Made by a program: the position numbers and the translations under genes. From CAIUGU01 sp963819685 (GTDB taxonomy: Bacteria; Pseudomonadota; Gammaproteobacteria; Steroidobacterales; Steroidobacteraceae), in contig CAWFXI010000011.1 in assembly GCA_963819685.1 (NCBI GenBank), positions 62,001-126,000 of the forward strand: a stretch of DNA of 64,000 nucleotides, given 5' to 3'. This document shows positions 9,419 through 18,053 of this stretch, in pieces; positions within the stretch are counted from its first letter, which is position 1, and every line of letters begins with the position of its first letter. The notes beneath the pieces were generated by a model, which was not told where the DNA came from, did no database searches, and worked only from the letters and a program-made list of their open reading frames with translations.

Positions 9419-9766
9419 TCAGTCTTCGCCGGAAGCAATCGCGCGCAGCATCGGCACCCGCTGCTGCTGCGACTGCAGCCGAGTGATCGTGCCAAACAGA
9501 GTGACGATCTGAGCTGCGTACCGACCGGCTTCATGGTCCGACATCTTGCGCACGGTTGCCTGCACCGCGGTTTCTCCCCGCATCGGTCGCACGGCAGAGA
9601 GCGAGCGCTCAAGCGCCACGTAGTCGTCGCGCACTTCCTTCGGCAAATCGCTTTCAGCGACCTTGGCCAGTTGTCGTGCGTAGGCTTCCGTCAGTCTCTG
9701 CTTGATGGGACCAGCAGAGGCGAGGATCACGGTTGCCGAAAAGAATGTTTCCCACGTGCTGCTCAT
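9419..9766 (-). CDS. Hypothetical protein, 115 residues
   Basis: The open frame reaches 9838, but ATG at 9766 (MSSTWETFFSATV) follows a GAGG-containing site and gives a plausible 115-residue protein. It is helical and charged, with a long amphipathic middle (residues 20-95) and no recognised domain, signal peptide or cysteine. It converges on the TIR-like gene, with only 19 bases between the two stops. I do not recognise the family. Confidence 0.55.
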   Translation of the reverse strand: MSSTWETFFSATVILASAGPIKQRLTEAYARQLAKVAESDLPKEVRDDYVALERSLSAVRPMRGETAVQATVRKMSDHEAGRYAAQIVTLFGTITRLQSQQQRVPMLRAIASGED

Positions 9767-10140
9767 GACCAACCTCGTAGCACAATCCGCTCCGCATCCA
9801 GCTTTCCTGAGCAAGCCGGCAGGAGTAGCGGCGAGCAAGTCTTAAGAAATTACTTTAAGTTCGCTGGAGACGTTTTTCTTCGCGCTCTCAAGCGTCTAGC
9901 TCCGGAATATACTCCAGCAGCTTCAGAACGCAACGGCCATTTCCTTAAGCCCGCTAGACAATCGTTCGAACCCATCTTGACGGGGCGCACGAGGTCTGAG
10001 TGTTTCGATTCGTGCCGCTGCAACAAACCGTATCGGAAGAACGTTTTTAACGGGTTGGAGTTCGGCGCCAGATGCCAAGGATAGACTGGTGAAAAAAGCC
10101 GCATATACTCTATAATTATCAATGTATTATAGCTTATAGT
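9767..10140. other. Intergenic region with an AT-rich tract
   Basis: No convincing gene. The open frame on the minus strand at 9850-10122 has no ribosome-binding site and unlikely composition. The right end is unusually AT-rich, and CTATAAT and ATTATAG face each other across a 9-base spacer at about 10112-10134. This could be an operator or a remnant of foreign DNA. It sits beside accessory genes of unknown function. Confidence 0.4.
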
Positions 10141-10512
10141 TCATCTTAATAGTAGAGTTCTTACAAGCGCAAAAGCGCCAGCTCCCAATAAGGCCGTGCC
10201 AATCGCGGCCATCAACACTGTGAGCATCCAGTACCTGACCGGGGCTGAAGTGCGCGCAATCGAACCTCGATAAGTCAGGTGCCGACTGAACTTCAAGCCC
10301 TGAGTTGCCATGTAGGCCAGCAATCCACCGACTGCGAGCAAATACATCGAGCCGACCACAGCCGCACCCTGAAGGCTGACCGAGGGCAGAAAGCGGTTGA
10401 CCAGCCAGGTCAGCAGCACGTAACACGCCCAGCCGAACAACAACAGCAGGCCGGCTGTGTTGATCGTCATCTGTCTGGTATTCAATGGTTCCTCCGGGGC
10501 ACGCGATTCCAT
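10141..10512 (-). CDS. Small integral membrane protein, unknown function
   Basis: A 123-residue product with three predicted membrane helices at about residues 17-41, 48-68 and 92-119, joined by a basic loop. The N-terminus (MESRAPEEPLNTRQM) is polar and there is no signal peptidase site. No family is recognised. It lies alone between an AT-rich gap and the tandem heme lipoprotein genes, which are on the other strand. Hydrophobic patterning supports a real gene. Confidence 0.6.
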   Translation of the reverse strand: MESRAPEEPLNTRQMTINTAGLLLLFGWACYVLLTWLVNRFLPSVSLQGAAVVGSMYLLAVGGLLAYMATQGLKFSRHLTYRGSIARTSAPVRYWMLTVLMAAIGTALLGAGAFALVRTLLLR

Positions 10513-10833
10513 CTGCAGCTTCCTCTGTAAAACTTATCCAGACCGAGCCGCGATCACGTCAACCGTGCTGGCAAAGATGTGACTGATGGCTCTTTGTATC
10601 CGCGTTGTCCGCTGTCAGCAATGCGACATTGAAACCGGGGGGAGGTTCGCTTGGAGAAAGGTCCGCTGGCAATGGGCCCTGGCCCTGCAGCACAGAACCC
10701 CTCGTACTACGCATAAGGTATATTATGGTAAATACGATATATATCCGCACTGGACGGCCCACTTGCACTATGGCTCGGCGTCTTCCGTTAGAGCAGACTC
10801 CCCGATCGAATTCCTGCAACCCAGGGATCAACG
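10513..10833. other. Intergenic region upstream of the heme lipoprotein pair
   Basis: No coding sequence is supported. It should hold the divergent promoters of the membrane protein gene and of the first lipoprotein gene. An AT-rich stretch at about 10717-10745 (TATATT, GATATATATCC) is the best promoter candidate, but no clean -35/-10 pair is seen. GAGCAGACTC at 10791-10800 recurs at 13071-13080 in front of the second copy, so the tandem duplication includes part of the upstream region. Confidence 0.45.
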
Positions 10834-12978
10834 ATGAGAATGAATGTGGCTGGCCGTGCGCATCTCAAATTTTCCATTCGAATGGTGCTTTTGGCGACAG
10901 CAGTCGCAGGACTCGCAGCCTGTTCCGCCAAAGCCCCTTCGATCCCCATCGATGCGGATGACATCGCAGGCGTCGTCACCAGTGCAAACGGCCCGGAGGC
11001 TGGAGTCTGGGTGATCGCGGAAACCAGTGATTTCCCCACGACCTTCATGCGCAGCGTCGTCACTGACGATGCAGGCCAGTACGTGATTCCGGATCTGCCC
11101 GCAGCGAAGTATCGCGTCTGGGTGCGGGGCTACGGACTCGTCGATTCCGGGAAACTGCCGGCTGAGCCTGGGCAACACATCAACGTGACCGCAATGGTGG
11201 CTGCCGACGCAGCGACGGCAGCAAAGGTTTACCCTGCAAGTTCCTGGTACGCGATGATGAAGATTCCCCCTGCAAGCGAGCTCGAGGGCATCGTCCCAGG
11301 CGGCGTAAACCAGTACCTGGGCTTGATGAAGAACATGGGCTGTATCGGCTGCCATCAGCTCGGCAATCTTGCGACGCGTACTATCCCGAAGGAGTTGGGA
11401 GAGTTTGCGTCGTCCGAAGAAGCCTGGCTGCGCCGGATCCAGTCCGGACAGGCAGGACCGCAGATGACGCGGATCTTGGCTGCGCAGCTCGGAACCATCC
11501 CCATCAAGTATCTGGCCGACTGGACCGACCGCATCGCTGCAGGAGAATTGCCGGCAGCGGCCCCTGCCCGCCCGCAGGGAATCGAACGCAACTTTGTTAC
11601 CACGGTGTGGGATTGGTCTGATGAAAAGGGCTACCTGCACGACCTGGTTTCCACGGACCGACGGAATCCCACCATCAATGCGCATGGTCCGGTCTATGGA
11701 TCGCCGGAGTTGAGTACCGACGAATTCCCGATCCTGGATCCCATGAAGAATGTGGCGACGGTGTTTAATGCACCTGTTCGCGATGCAGGTACGCCGAGCG
11801 AGAGTCGCAATCCCGTGCAGCAACCCTCTCCCTATTGGGGTTCTGAAGCCATTTGGGACAGCAAGGCGAACTCGCACACGCCGATGATCGATCACACGGG
11901 ACGCGTCTGGTATACGGCAAGGATCCGCGCGGATGCCAATCCGGATTTCTGCAAGCAGGGTTCGAAGCATCCGTCTGCGATGCTGTTTCCGATGCAAACT
12001 GCGGCCCGGCAGTTGGCCGTTTACAACCCACAGTCGGGCAAGTACACCTTCGTGGACACCTGCTTCAGTACACATCATCTGCAGTTTGCGGAGGACGAAA
12101 ACCATACACTGTGGACCAGTAGCGGTGGCCAGGTCATCAGCCAGGTCGTTGGCTGGTTCGACACGAAACTGTTCGACGAAACCGGAGACGTCCAGAAAGC
12201 TCAGGGTTGGACTGCGCTGGTTCTCGACACGAACGGCAATGGCAAACGGGACGCGTACGTCGAGCCGGATCAGCCTGTGAATCCGAAGCTCGACAGGCGG
12301 ATCAACTCCGCGATCTACGCCGTGATGCCGAACCCGGCCGATGGTTCGATCTGGGGCTCGGTGGCCTTCGGCCATCCGGGTTCACTTCTGCGCGTCGACC
12401 CGGGCACAAATCCTCCGGCCACGGCGTTGACCGAAATCTACAACGTGCCGCTCCCCGGCTTCGGTGTTCGCGGCGCAGACATCGATCGAAATGGGGTCGT
12501 GTGGGTATCCCTCGGCAGTGGCCACCTGGGCGAGTTCGATCGGCGCAAGTGCAAGGGGCCCCTCAACGGTCCGACTGCCACCGGCGACCATTGCCCCGAA
12601 GGTTGGTCGTTCCATCCATTGCCAGGCCCGAGCTTCAGCAACGTCCCGGGATTCAGTGTCGAATCGAGCTACTACACCTGGGTCGACCAGCACAACACTT
12701 CGGGCCTCGGTGAGAACGTGCCCATTGCGACCGGGAATCTGGCAGATGGTCTGCATGCACTCGTGAATGGCCAGTTCGTCACGATGCGGGTGCCCTATCC
12801 GCTCGGGTTCTATGCAAAGGGCCTCGACGGACGTATAGACGATCCGGCAGCTGGCTGGAAAGGACGCGGGCTGTGGACGGCGAGCGGTGATCGCACGCCG
12901 TTTCATCACGAAACCGGCCAGGGATCAAAGCCTCTGGTCGTACATTTCCAGGTAAGACCCGATCCCCTCGCCCATTAG
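10834..12978 (+). CDS. c-type heme lipoprotein with carboxypeptidase-regulatory-like and beta-propeller domains, copy 1
   Basis: A 714-residue protein. The N-terminus is a lipoprotein signal ending in LAACS (Cys near residue 29). Next comes an Ig-like carboxypeptidase-regulatory domain (IAGVVTSANGPEAGVW to about residue 115), a mono-heme motif CIGCH near residue 172, and a long C-terminal region with streptogramin-lyase-like propeller features (DRNGVVWVSLGSGHLGEFD). It is probably an envelope electron-transfer or substrate-binding protein. A ribosome-binding site CAGGGA precedes ATG. It is followed by a homologous second copy, with 136 bases between the stop and the next ATG. The substrate is unknown. 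Confidence 0.8.
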   Translation: MRMNVAGRAHLKFSIRMVLLATAVAGLAACSAKAPSIPIDADDIAGVVTSANGPEAGVWVIAETSDFPTTFMRSVVTDDAGQYVIPDLPAAKYRVWVRGYGLVDSGKLPAEPGQHINVTAMVAADAATAAKVYPASSWYAMMKIPPASELEGIVPGGVNQYLGLMKNMGCIGCHQLGNLATRTIPKELGEFASSEEAWLRRIQSGQAGPQMTRILAAQLGTIPIKYLADWTDRIAAGELPAAAPARPQGIERNFVTTVWDWSDEKGYLHDLVSTDRRNPTINAHGPVYGSPELSTDEFPILDPMKNVATVFNAPVRDAGTPSESRNPVQQPSPYWGSEAIWDSKANSHTPMIDHTGRVWYTARIRADANPDFCKQGSKHPSAMLFPMQTAARQLAVYNPQSGKYTFVDTCFSTHHLQFAEDENHTLWTSSGGQVISQVVGWFDTKLFDETGDVQKAQGWTALVLDTNGNGKRDAYVEPDQPVNPKLDRRINSAIYAVMPNPADGSIWGSVAFGHPGSLLRVDPGTNPPATALTEIYNVPLPGFGVRGADIDRNGVVWVSLGSGHLGEFDRRKCKGPLNGPTATGDHCPEGWSFHPLPGPSFSNVPGFSVESSYYTWVDQHNTSGLGENVPIATGNLADGLHALVNGQFVTMRVPYPLGFYAKGLDGRIDDPAAGWKGRGLWTASGDRTPFHHETGQGSKPLVVHFQVRPDPLAH
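10945..11319 (+). repeat. Near-identical block A, matched by 13226-13600
   Basis: 375 bases covering the end of the signal region and the Ig-like domain differ between the two copies at one position only, a silent change in the TAYP/Y-P-A codon area. The spacing between copies is 2281 bases. The following 290 bases, with the heme motif, are still very similar but carry scattered changes. The block begins abruptly after unrelated signal-peptide sequence, which suggests recent gene conversion rather than uniform divergence. Confidence 0.9.
12455..12836 (+). repeat. Near-identical block C, matched by 14724-15105
   Basis: About 380 bases near the 3' end are identical between the two lipoprotein genes apart from two single-base differences (ACC/ACA in the Thr-Gly codons and CCA/CCG just before GGCCCGAG). 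The spacing is now 2269 bases, because copy 2 lacks 12 bases after the TLWTS segment. The region between blocks A and C is clearly more diverged, giving a mosaic pattern. Confidence 0.9.
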
Positions 12979-13114
12979 TTTTGCACGACAACGGGTGGAC
13001 AGTTACCAGCTCGGGTTGCAGATTGCACAGTCGATCCCGCATTCAAGCTGTGGATCACTTCGGTCGGTTGGAGCAGACTCTTCGCTCGGGAATGGGATTA
13101 CAGGGGAATCGACA

Positions 13115-15247
13115 ATGAGCACGATCAAGTCTCGCGACTGGCATCTATCGCGTTCAATCCGGACGCTTCTCATGGCCGCTGCCATAGCAGGGATTGCGGC
13201 ATGTTCGAAGGAAGCTCCAACCATTCCCATCGATGCGGATGACATCGCAGGCGTCGTCACCAGTGCAAACGGCCCGGAGGCTGGAGTCTGGGTGATCGCG
13301 GAAACCAGTGATTTCCCCACGACCTTCATGCGCAGCGTCGTCACTGACGATGCAGGCCAGTACGTGATTCCGGATCTGCCCGCAGCGAAGTATCGCGTCT
13401 GGGTGCGGGGCTACGGACTCGTCGATTCCGGGAAACTGCCGGCTGAGCCTGGGCAACACATCAACGTGACCGCAATGGTGGCTGCCGACGCAGCGACGGC
13501 AGCAAAGGTTTACCCCGCAAGTTCCTGGTACGCGATGATGAAGATTCCCCCTGCAAGCGAGCTCGAGGGCATCGTCCCAGGCGGCGTAAACCAGTACCTG
13601 AGCCAGATGAAGAACATGTCCTGTGTCGGCTGCCATCAGCTCGGCAATCTTGCGACGCGTACTATCCCGAAGCAGCTGGGGGAGTTTGCGTCGTCCGAAG
13701 AAGCCTGGTTGCGCCGGATCCAGTCCGGACAGGCGGGACCAAATATGACCCGCGCCATCTCCGCGCAGCTCGGAACCATCCCCATCAAGTATCTGGCCGA
13801 CTGGACCGACCGCATCGCTGCAGGAGAATTGCCGGCTGCGGCCCCTGCCCGCCCGCAGGGAATCGAACGCAACTTTGTTACCACGGTGTGGGATTGGGCA
13901 GACGCAAAGTCGTATCTTCACGACCTGATCTCAACGGATCGCCGTACGCCGACAATCAATCCATACGGCCTGCTCTATGGGTCTCCCGAGCTGAGCACTG
14001 ACCGTTTTCCCATTCTCGATCCGCAGAAAAACGTGGCCACCGTTTTCAATGCTCCGGTCCGTGATGCGGATACTCCGAGCGAAAGTCGCAATCCCGTGCA
14101 GCAGCCGTCGGCGTACTGGGGCAATGAGGTCATTTGGGACAGCAAGGCGAACTCTCACAATCCGATGATCGATCACAAGGGGCGGGTCTGGTACACAGCG
14201 AGAATCCGCAATGAATCAAACCCCGCCTTCTGCAAGCAAGGCTCGCAGCATCCGTCGGCGAAGCTCTTCCCGACCCAGAACTCTGGCCGGCAACTGGCTA
14301 TGCTTGACCCCGCTACAGGCAAGTACACCTTTGTGGATACCTGCTTCGGCACTCATCACCTGCAATTCGCCGAAGATGCCAATAACACGCTGTGGACCAG
14401 CGGTGGTGGGGAGGTCGTAGGCTGGCTCAATACAAAAGTATTCGACGAAACGGGCAATGCGGAGCAAGCCATCGGCTGGACGGCATTGGTGCTCGATACC
14501 AACGGGAACGGCAAACGCGACGCGTATGTCGAGCCCAACGCTCCCGTCAACCCGAAACTCGACAAGCGCATCAGCATGGGCTTCTATGCCGTCATGCCGA
14601 ATCCCGCCGACGGCTCCGTCTGGGGATCCGTCGCTTTCGGTCACCCGGGTTCAATCATTCGGCTCGACCCAGGCCCCAACCCGCCCGCGACGGCACTGGC
14701 AGAAGTCTATAACGTCCCGCTGCCCGGCTTCGGTGTTCGCGGCGCAGACATCGATCGAAATGGGGTCGTGTGGGTATCCCTCGGCAGTGGCCACCTGGGC
14801 GAGTTCGATCGGCGCAAGTGCAAGGGGCCCCTCAACGGTCCGACTGCCACAGGCGACCATTGCCCCGAAGGTTGGTCGTTCCATCCATTGCCGGGCCCGA
14901 GCTTCAGCAACGTCCCGGGATTCAGTGTCGAATCGAGCTACTACACCTGGGTCGACCAGCACAACACTTCGGGCCTCGGTGAGAACGTGCCCATTGCGAC
15001 CGGGAATCTGGCAGATGGTCTGCATGCACTCGTGAATGGCCAGTTCGTCACGATGCGGGTGCCCTATCCGCTCGGGTTCTATGCAAAGGGCCTCGACGGA
15101 CGTATTGATGATCCGGCGGCTGGCTGGAAGGGACGCGGCCTCTGGACCACCAGCGGTGATCGGACTCCCGCCCACCACGAGACAGGCAAGGGATCAAAGC
15201 CCCTGGTCGTGCATTTCCAGGTTCGGCCTGATCCCCTCGCCCATTAA
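13115..15247 (+). CDS. c-type heme lipoprotein with carboxypeptidase-regulatory-like and beta-propeller domains, copy 2
   Basis: The frame is open from 12995, but ATG at 13115 (MSTIKSRDWHLSRS) follows AGGGGA and starts a lipoprotein signal ending IAACS. The 710-residue product has the same layout as copy 1: Ig-like domain, heme motif CVGCH and C-terminal propeller. It lacks four residues (ISQV) after TLWTSGGG. N-terminal and distal segments are almost identical to copy 1, while residues between them differ at many sites, including charged surface positions. The two proteins may have different partners or ligands. It converges with sodB. Confidence 0.8.
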   Translation: MSTIKSRDWHLSRSIRTLLMAAAIAGIAACSKEAPTIPIDADDIAGVVTSANGPEAGVWVIAETSDFPTTFMRSVVTDDAGQYVIPDLPAAKYRVWVRGYGLVDSGKLPAEPGQHINVTAMVAADAATAAKVYPASSWYAMMKIPPASELEGIVPGGVNQYLSQMKNMSCVGCHQLGNLATRTIPKQLGEFASSEEAWLRRIQSGQAGPNMTRAISAQLGTIPIKYLADWTDRIAAGELPAAAPARPQGIERNFVTTVWDWADAKSYLHDLISTDRRTPTINPYGLLYGSPELSTDRFPILDPQKNVATVFNAPVRDADTPSESRNPVQQPSAYWGNEVIWDSKANSHNPMIDHKGRVWYTARIRNESNPAFCKQGSQHPSAKLFPTQNSGRQLAMLDPATGKYTFVDTCFGTHHLQFAEDANNTLWTSGGGEVVGWLNTKVFDETGNAEQAIGWTALVLDTNGNGKRDAYVEPNAPVNPKLDKRISMGFYAVMPNPADGSVWGSVAFGHPGSIIRLDPGPNPPATALAEVYNVPLPGFGVRGADIDRNGVVWVSLGSGHLGEFDRRKCKGPLNGPTATGDHCPEGWSFHPLPGPSFSNVPGFSVESSYYTWVDQHNTSGLGENVPIATGNLADGLHALVNGQFVTMRVPYPLGFYAKGLDGRIDDPAAGWKGRGLWTTSGDRTPAHHETGKGSKPLVVHFQVRPDPLAH

Positions 15248-15273
15248 GACTGCAGCGCAGGGCACAGTCGTCG

Positions 15274-15897
15274 TCACGCGGCGAGTTGTGCCCTGCATTC
15301 CACCCACTGTTGACCGACGAACTGCCAATTGACCAGATTGTCGAGGAAGGCAGTCAGGAACGCCGCACGTTCGTTCTGGTAGTCGAGATAGTACGCGTGC
15401 TCCCACAGGTCGCATACCAGCAACGGCTTGCAGGTCGCAAAGGGCGGAATTTGGGCGTTGCTGGTCGCCATGATGTGCAGACCGTCGTCTTTCGCGACCA
15501 GCCAGACCCAGCCACTGCCAAATTGTTTCGTGCCCGCCTCGACGAAAAGTTTCTTGAACTCGTCGACTGATCCGAATGCCTGCTCCAGCGTTCGCCGTAC
15601 CGGGTCAGGCGGAGCACCGCCGCCATTCGGAGCAAGACAATTCCAGAAGAATTCGTGATTCCAGGCCTGCGCCGCGTTGTTGAAAATGGTCTGCCGCGGC
15701 AGGTCCGGCTTGCCTGCCGAGTGATGCACGATTTCATCCAGCGACATCGATTCAAACTCGGTGCCCTTTATCAGCCTGGCCAGCGTCGCAACATAGCCCG
15801 CGTAATGCTTGCCGTAGTGAATATTCATGGTCCGCGCCGAGATGACGGGCTCCAGCGCGTCCAGACCGTATTCAAGTCGTTTGAGTGTGATGGTCAT
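15274..15897 (-). CDS. sodB: Superoxide dismutase, Fe type
   Basis: ATG at 15897 (MTITLKRLEYGL) sits behind GGAGAGGGA, better than the upstream in-frame start at 15954. The 207-residue enzyme has the metal ligands in NIHYGKHYAGY, NAAQAWNHEFFWN and DLWEHAYYLDYQN. The Gln in AAQ is the position typical of Fe enzymes. It converts superoxide to peroxide and oxygen in the cytoplasm; no signal peptide is present. The 3' end overlaps an inverted repeat (15257-15266 with 15287-15296) in the convergent junction with the heme lipoprotein gene. Confidence 0.93.
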   Translation of the reverse strand: MTITLKRLEYGLDALEPVISARTMNIHYGKHYAGYVATLARLIKGTEFESMSLDEIVHHSAGKPDLPRQTIFNNAAQAWNHEFFWNCLAPNGGGAPPDPVRRTLEQAFGSVDEFKKLFVEAGTKQFGSGWVWLVAKDDGLHIMATSNAQIPPFATCKPLLVCDLWEHAYYLDYQNERAAFLTAFLDNLVNWQFVGQQWVECRAQLAA

Positions 15898-16011
15898 GTC
15901 CCTCTCCTTCACTCGATGCAGGGGGACAGTCTGCTCGTCCTGATCGAGACTCAATACCAGACTTGATCAGCGACTCTTGTAGGAAGCTGCCTACGACATT
16001 GTTTCCATCAG

Positions 16012-18030
16012 TCAATGCTGGACCAATGCAAGAAACTCGTCCTCAGCCATGGTCGGGATGGCGAGCTCCGCCGCTTTCTGAGCCTTGGAACCAGCATCGG
16101 CACCGACGATCACGGCCGTCGTTTTCCTGGACACGCTACCCGACACCTTGCCACCTAGTGCAACGATTCGATCCCTGGCTTCATCCCGCGACATGGAAGC
16201 CAGTGTTCCCGTAATGACAAACGTCTTGCCGGCAAGCGGCCCATCGGCGGACGATGCCTTCATTTCCTGTTCCGGCCAGTGGACCCCCTGCCCCATGAGC
16301 GCAGTCACCACTTTGCGATTGCGGGTCTCGCCAAAAAACGCATGCACGTGCGCCGCAACGACCGGCCCTACGTCCGGCACCTGCTGGATGTCCTCTTCAG
16401 ACGCGGTGAGGATCCGGTCGAGTTTGCCGAAGTGCTGCGCGATTGCAGCAGCCGTTGCCTCGCCCACGTCGCGAATACCAAGTGCGAACAGGAAGCGCGC
16501 CAGCGAGGTCGACTTGCTGCGCTCCAGGGCATCAAGGACGTTCTGCCCCGATTTTTCCGCCATACGCTCGAGATCGCACACCTGCCCGAGCGTCAGTGTG
16601 TAGAGATCCGCCGGACTGTGGACAAGATTCAGGTCAACGAGCTGGTCCACCAGCTTCGCACCCAGCCCTTCGATATCCATTGCGCGGCGCGACGCAAAAT
16701 GCAGCAGGGATTCTTTTCTCTGCGCCGCACACACCAGGCCGCCCGTGCAGCGGGCAACAGCCTCTCCCGGCACGCGTTCGACATCCGAGCCGCACACGGG
16801 ACAGTGTCGTGGCAACTTCACGATGCGGGCATCGTGCGGACGATGCTCCGGAATGATCTTGACGATTTCGGGGATCACATCCCCTGCACGACGCACGATG
16901 ACCCGGTCGCCGATACGCACGTCCTTGCGCTCCAGTTCGTCCATGTTGTGCAGCGTCGCGTTGCTCACCGTCACGCCACCGACCGACACGGGTTCGAGAC
17001 GCGCGACCGGTGTCAGTGCGCCCGTCCGACCCACCTGGAATTCCACATCCCGAACGACCGTAGTCTCTTCCTGAGCCGGAAACTTGTGGGCGATCGCCCA
17101 GCGGGGTGCTCGCGATACAAAGCCGAGTTCCCGCTGCAACTTCAGTCGATTGACCTTGTAGACGACTCCGTCAATCTCGTAGGCCAGTGACGCACGTCTT
17201 GCCCCGATTTGTCCGTAGTATTCGAGGCAGCCTGCAACGCCACTGACGATGCGCCCCTCCGGTGACCCCTTGAGTCCCCATTCGCGCAGCAGGGCAATGA
17301 CGTCACTATGCCGATCAGGGAGGGTCAGACCTTCGATGGCGCCCCAACCGTAACAGAACATGTCGAGCGGCCGCGATGCGGTGATGCGAGGATCGAGTTG
17401 CCTGAGACTGCCGGCAGCTGCATTGCGCGGATTTGCGAATACCTTCTCGCCCCGCTCAAGAGCTTGTGCATTCAGCGCCCTGAATCCATTGAGCGGCATG
17501 AACACCTCGCCGCGCACATCGAGTAGAGCAGGCGGTTCACCGTGCAGTTTGAGCGGCACTGCATGAATCGTACGCACGTTGTGCGTGACATCTTCTCCGG
17601 TTGTGCCGTCGCCGCGGGTCGCAGCCTGCACCAGCCGGCCGTTGACATAGCGGAGGTTGATGGCCAGGCCATCCAGCTTGGGTTCGGCGTAGTACTCGAC
17701 GGTCGGGACACTTTCCAGTCGATCACGAACGCGCGAGTCGAAGGCCTCGAGCTCAGCGGCCGTAAACGCATTCTCGAGGGACAGCATGGGTACGCCATGG
17801 CGTACCTCGCCAAACTCCGCGACAGGGGTTGAGCCAACGCGTTGCGTCGGGGAATCTGGAGTGACCAGTTCCGGAAAATCACTCTCAAGCTTCGAGAGTT
17901 CACGCAGCAACCGGTCGTACTCGGCATCCGCAACTTCCGGATCGTCGAGAACATGGTAGCGATAATTGTGATGCTCAAGTTCGCGCCGCAGCGTATCGAC
18001 GCGCGCCTGCACTGCGGATGAGACAGGCAT
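16012..18030 (-). CDS. ligA: NAD-dependent DNA ligase LigA
   Basis: A 672-residue ligase of normal length. The adenylation lysine is in AEPKLDGLAINLRY, followed by TRGDGTTGEDVTHNVRT. The OB fold has VGRTGALTPVA, the zinc finger cysteines are in HCPVCGSDV and the later CTGG and CAAQ segments, then helix-hairpin-helix repeats, and a C-terminal BRCT domain begins at LAGKTFVITG. It seals nicks in replication and repair. zipA lies upstream on the same strand with 23 bases between, the usual smc-zipA-ligA order. Confidence 0.97.
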   Translation of the reverse strand: MPVSSAVQARVDTLRRELEHHNYRYHVLDDPEVADAEYDRLLRELSKLESDFPELVTPDSPTQRVGSTPVAEFGEVRHGVPMLSLENAFTAAELEAFDSRVRDRLESVPTVEYYAEPKLDGLAINLRYVNGRLVQAATRGDGTTGEDVTHNVRTIHAVPLKLHGEPPALLDVRGEVFMPLNGFRALNAQALERGEKVFANPRNAAAGSLRQLDPRITASRPLDMFCYGWGAIEGLTLPDRHSDVIALLREWGLKGSPEGRIVSGVAGCLEYYGQIGARRASLAYEIDGVVYKVNRLKLQRELGFVSRAPRWAIAHKFPAQEETTVVRDVEFQVGRTGALTPVARLEPVSVGGVTVSNATLHNMDELERKDVRIGDRVIVRRAGDVIPEIVKIIPEHRPHDARIVKLPRHCPVCGSDVERVPGEAVARCTGGLVCAAQRKESLLHFASRRAMDIEGLGAKLVDQLVDLNLVHSPADLYTLTLGQVCDLERMAEKSGQNVLDALERSKSTSLARFLFALGIRDVGEATAAAIAQHFGKLDRILTASEEDIQQVPDVGPVVAAHVHAFFGETRNRKVVTALMGQGVHWPEQEMKASSADGPLAGKTFVITGTLASMSRDEARDRIVALGGKVSGSVSRKTTAVIVGADAGSKAQKAAELAIPTMAEDEFLALVQH

Positions 18031-18053
18031 TTATTGCGACCTTGTCGTCAGGC

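Noticed and set aside
8833..9766. A complete Thoeris antiphage system
   Set aside because: Only the TIR-like member is present; no ThsA SIR2/NADase gene is nearby.
9850..10122. A 90-residue minus-strand open frame in the AT-rich gap
   Set aside because: No ribosome-binding site, and the sequence has the look of random coding across non-coding DNA.
10828..12375. A 515-residue open frame antisense to the first heme lipoprotein
   Set aside because: It is repeated antisense to the second copy, as expected of a shadow; the plus-strand product has clear domains.
15257..15296. An inverted repeat treated as a terminator after the second lipoprotein gene
   Set aside because: The arms pair over 10 bases, but the right arm lies inside the sodB coding end and there is no T-run, so it was not called a terminator.
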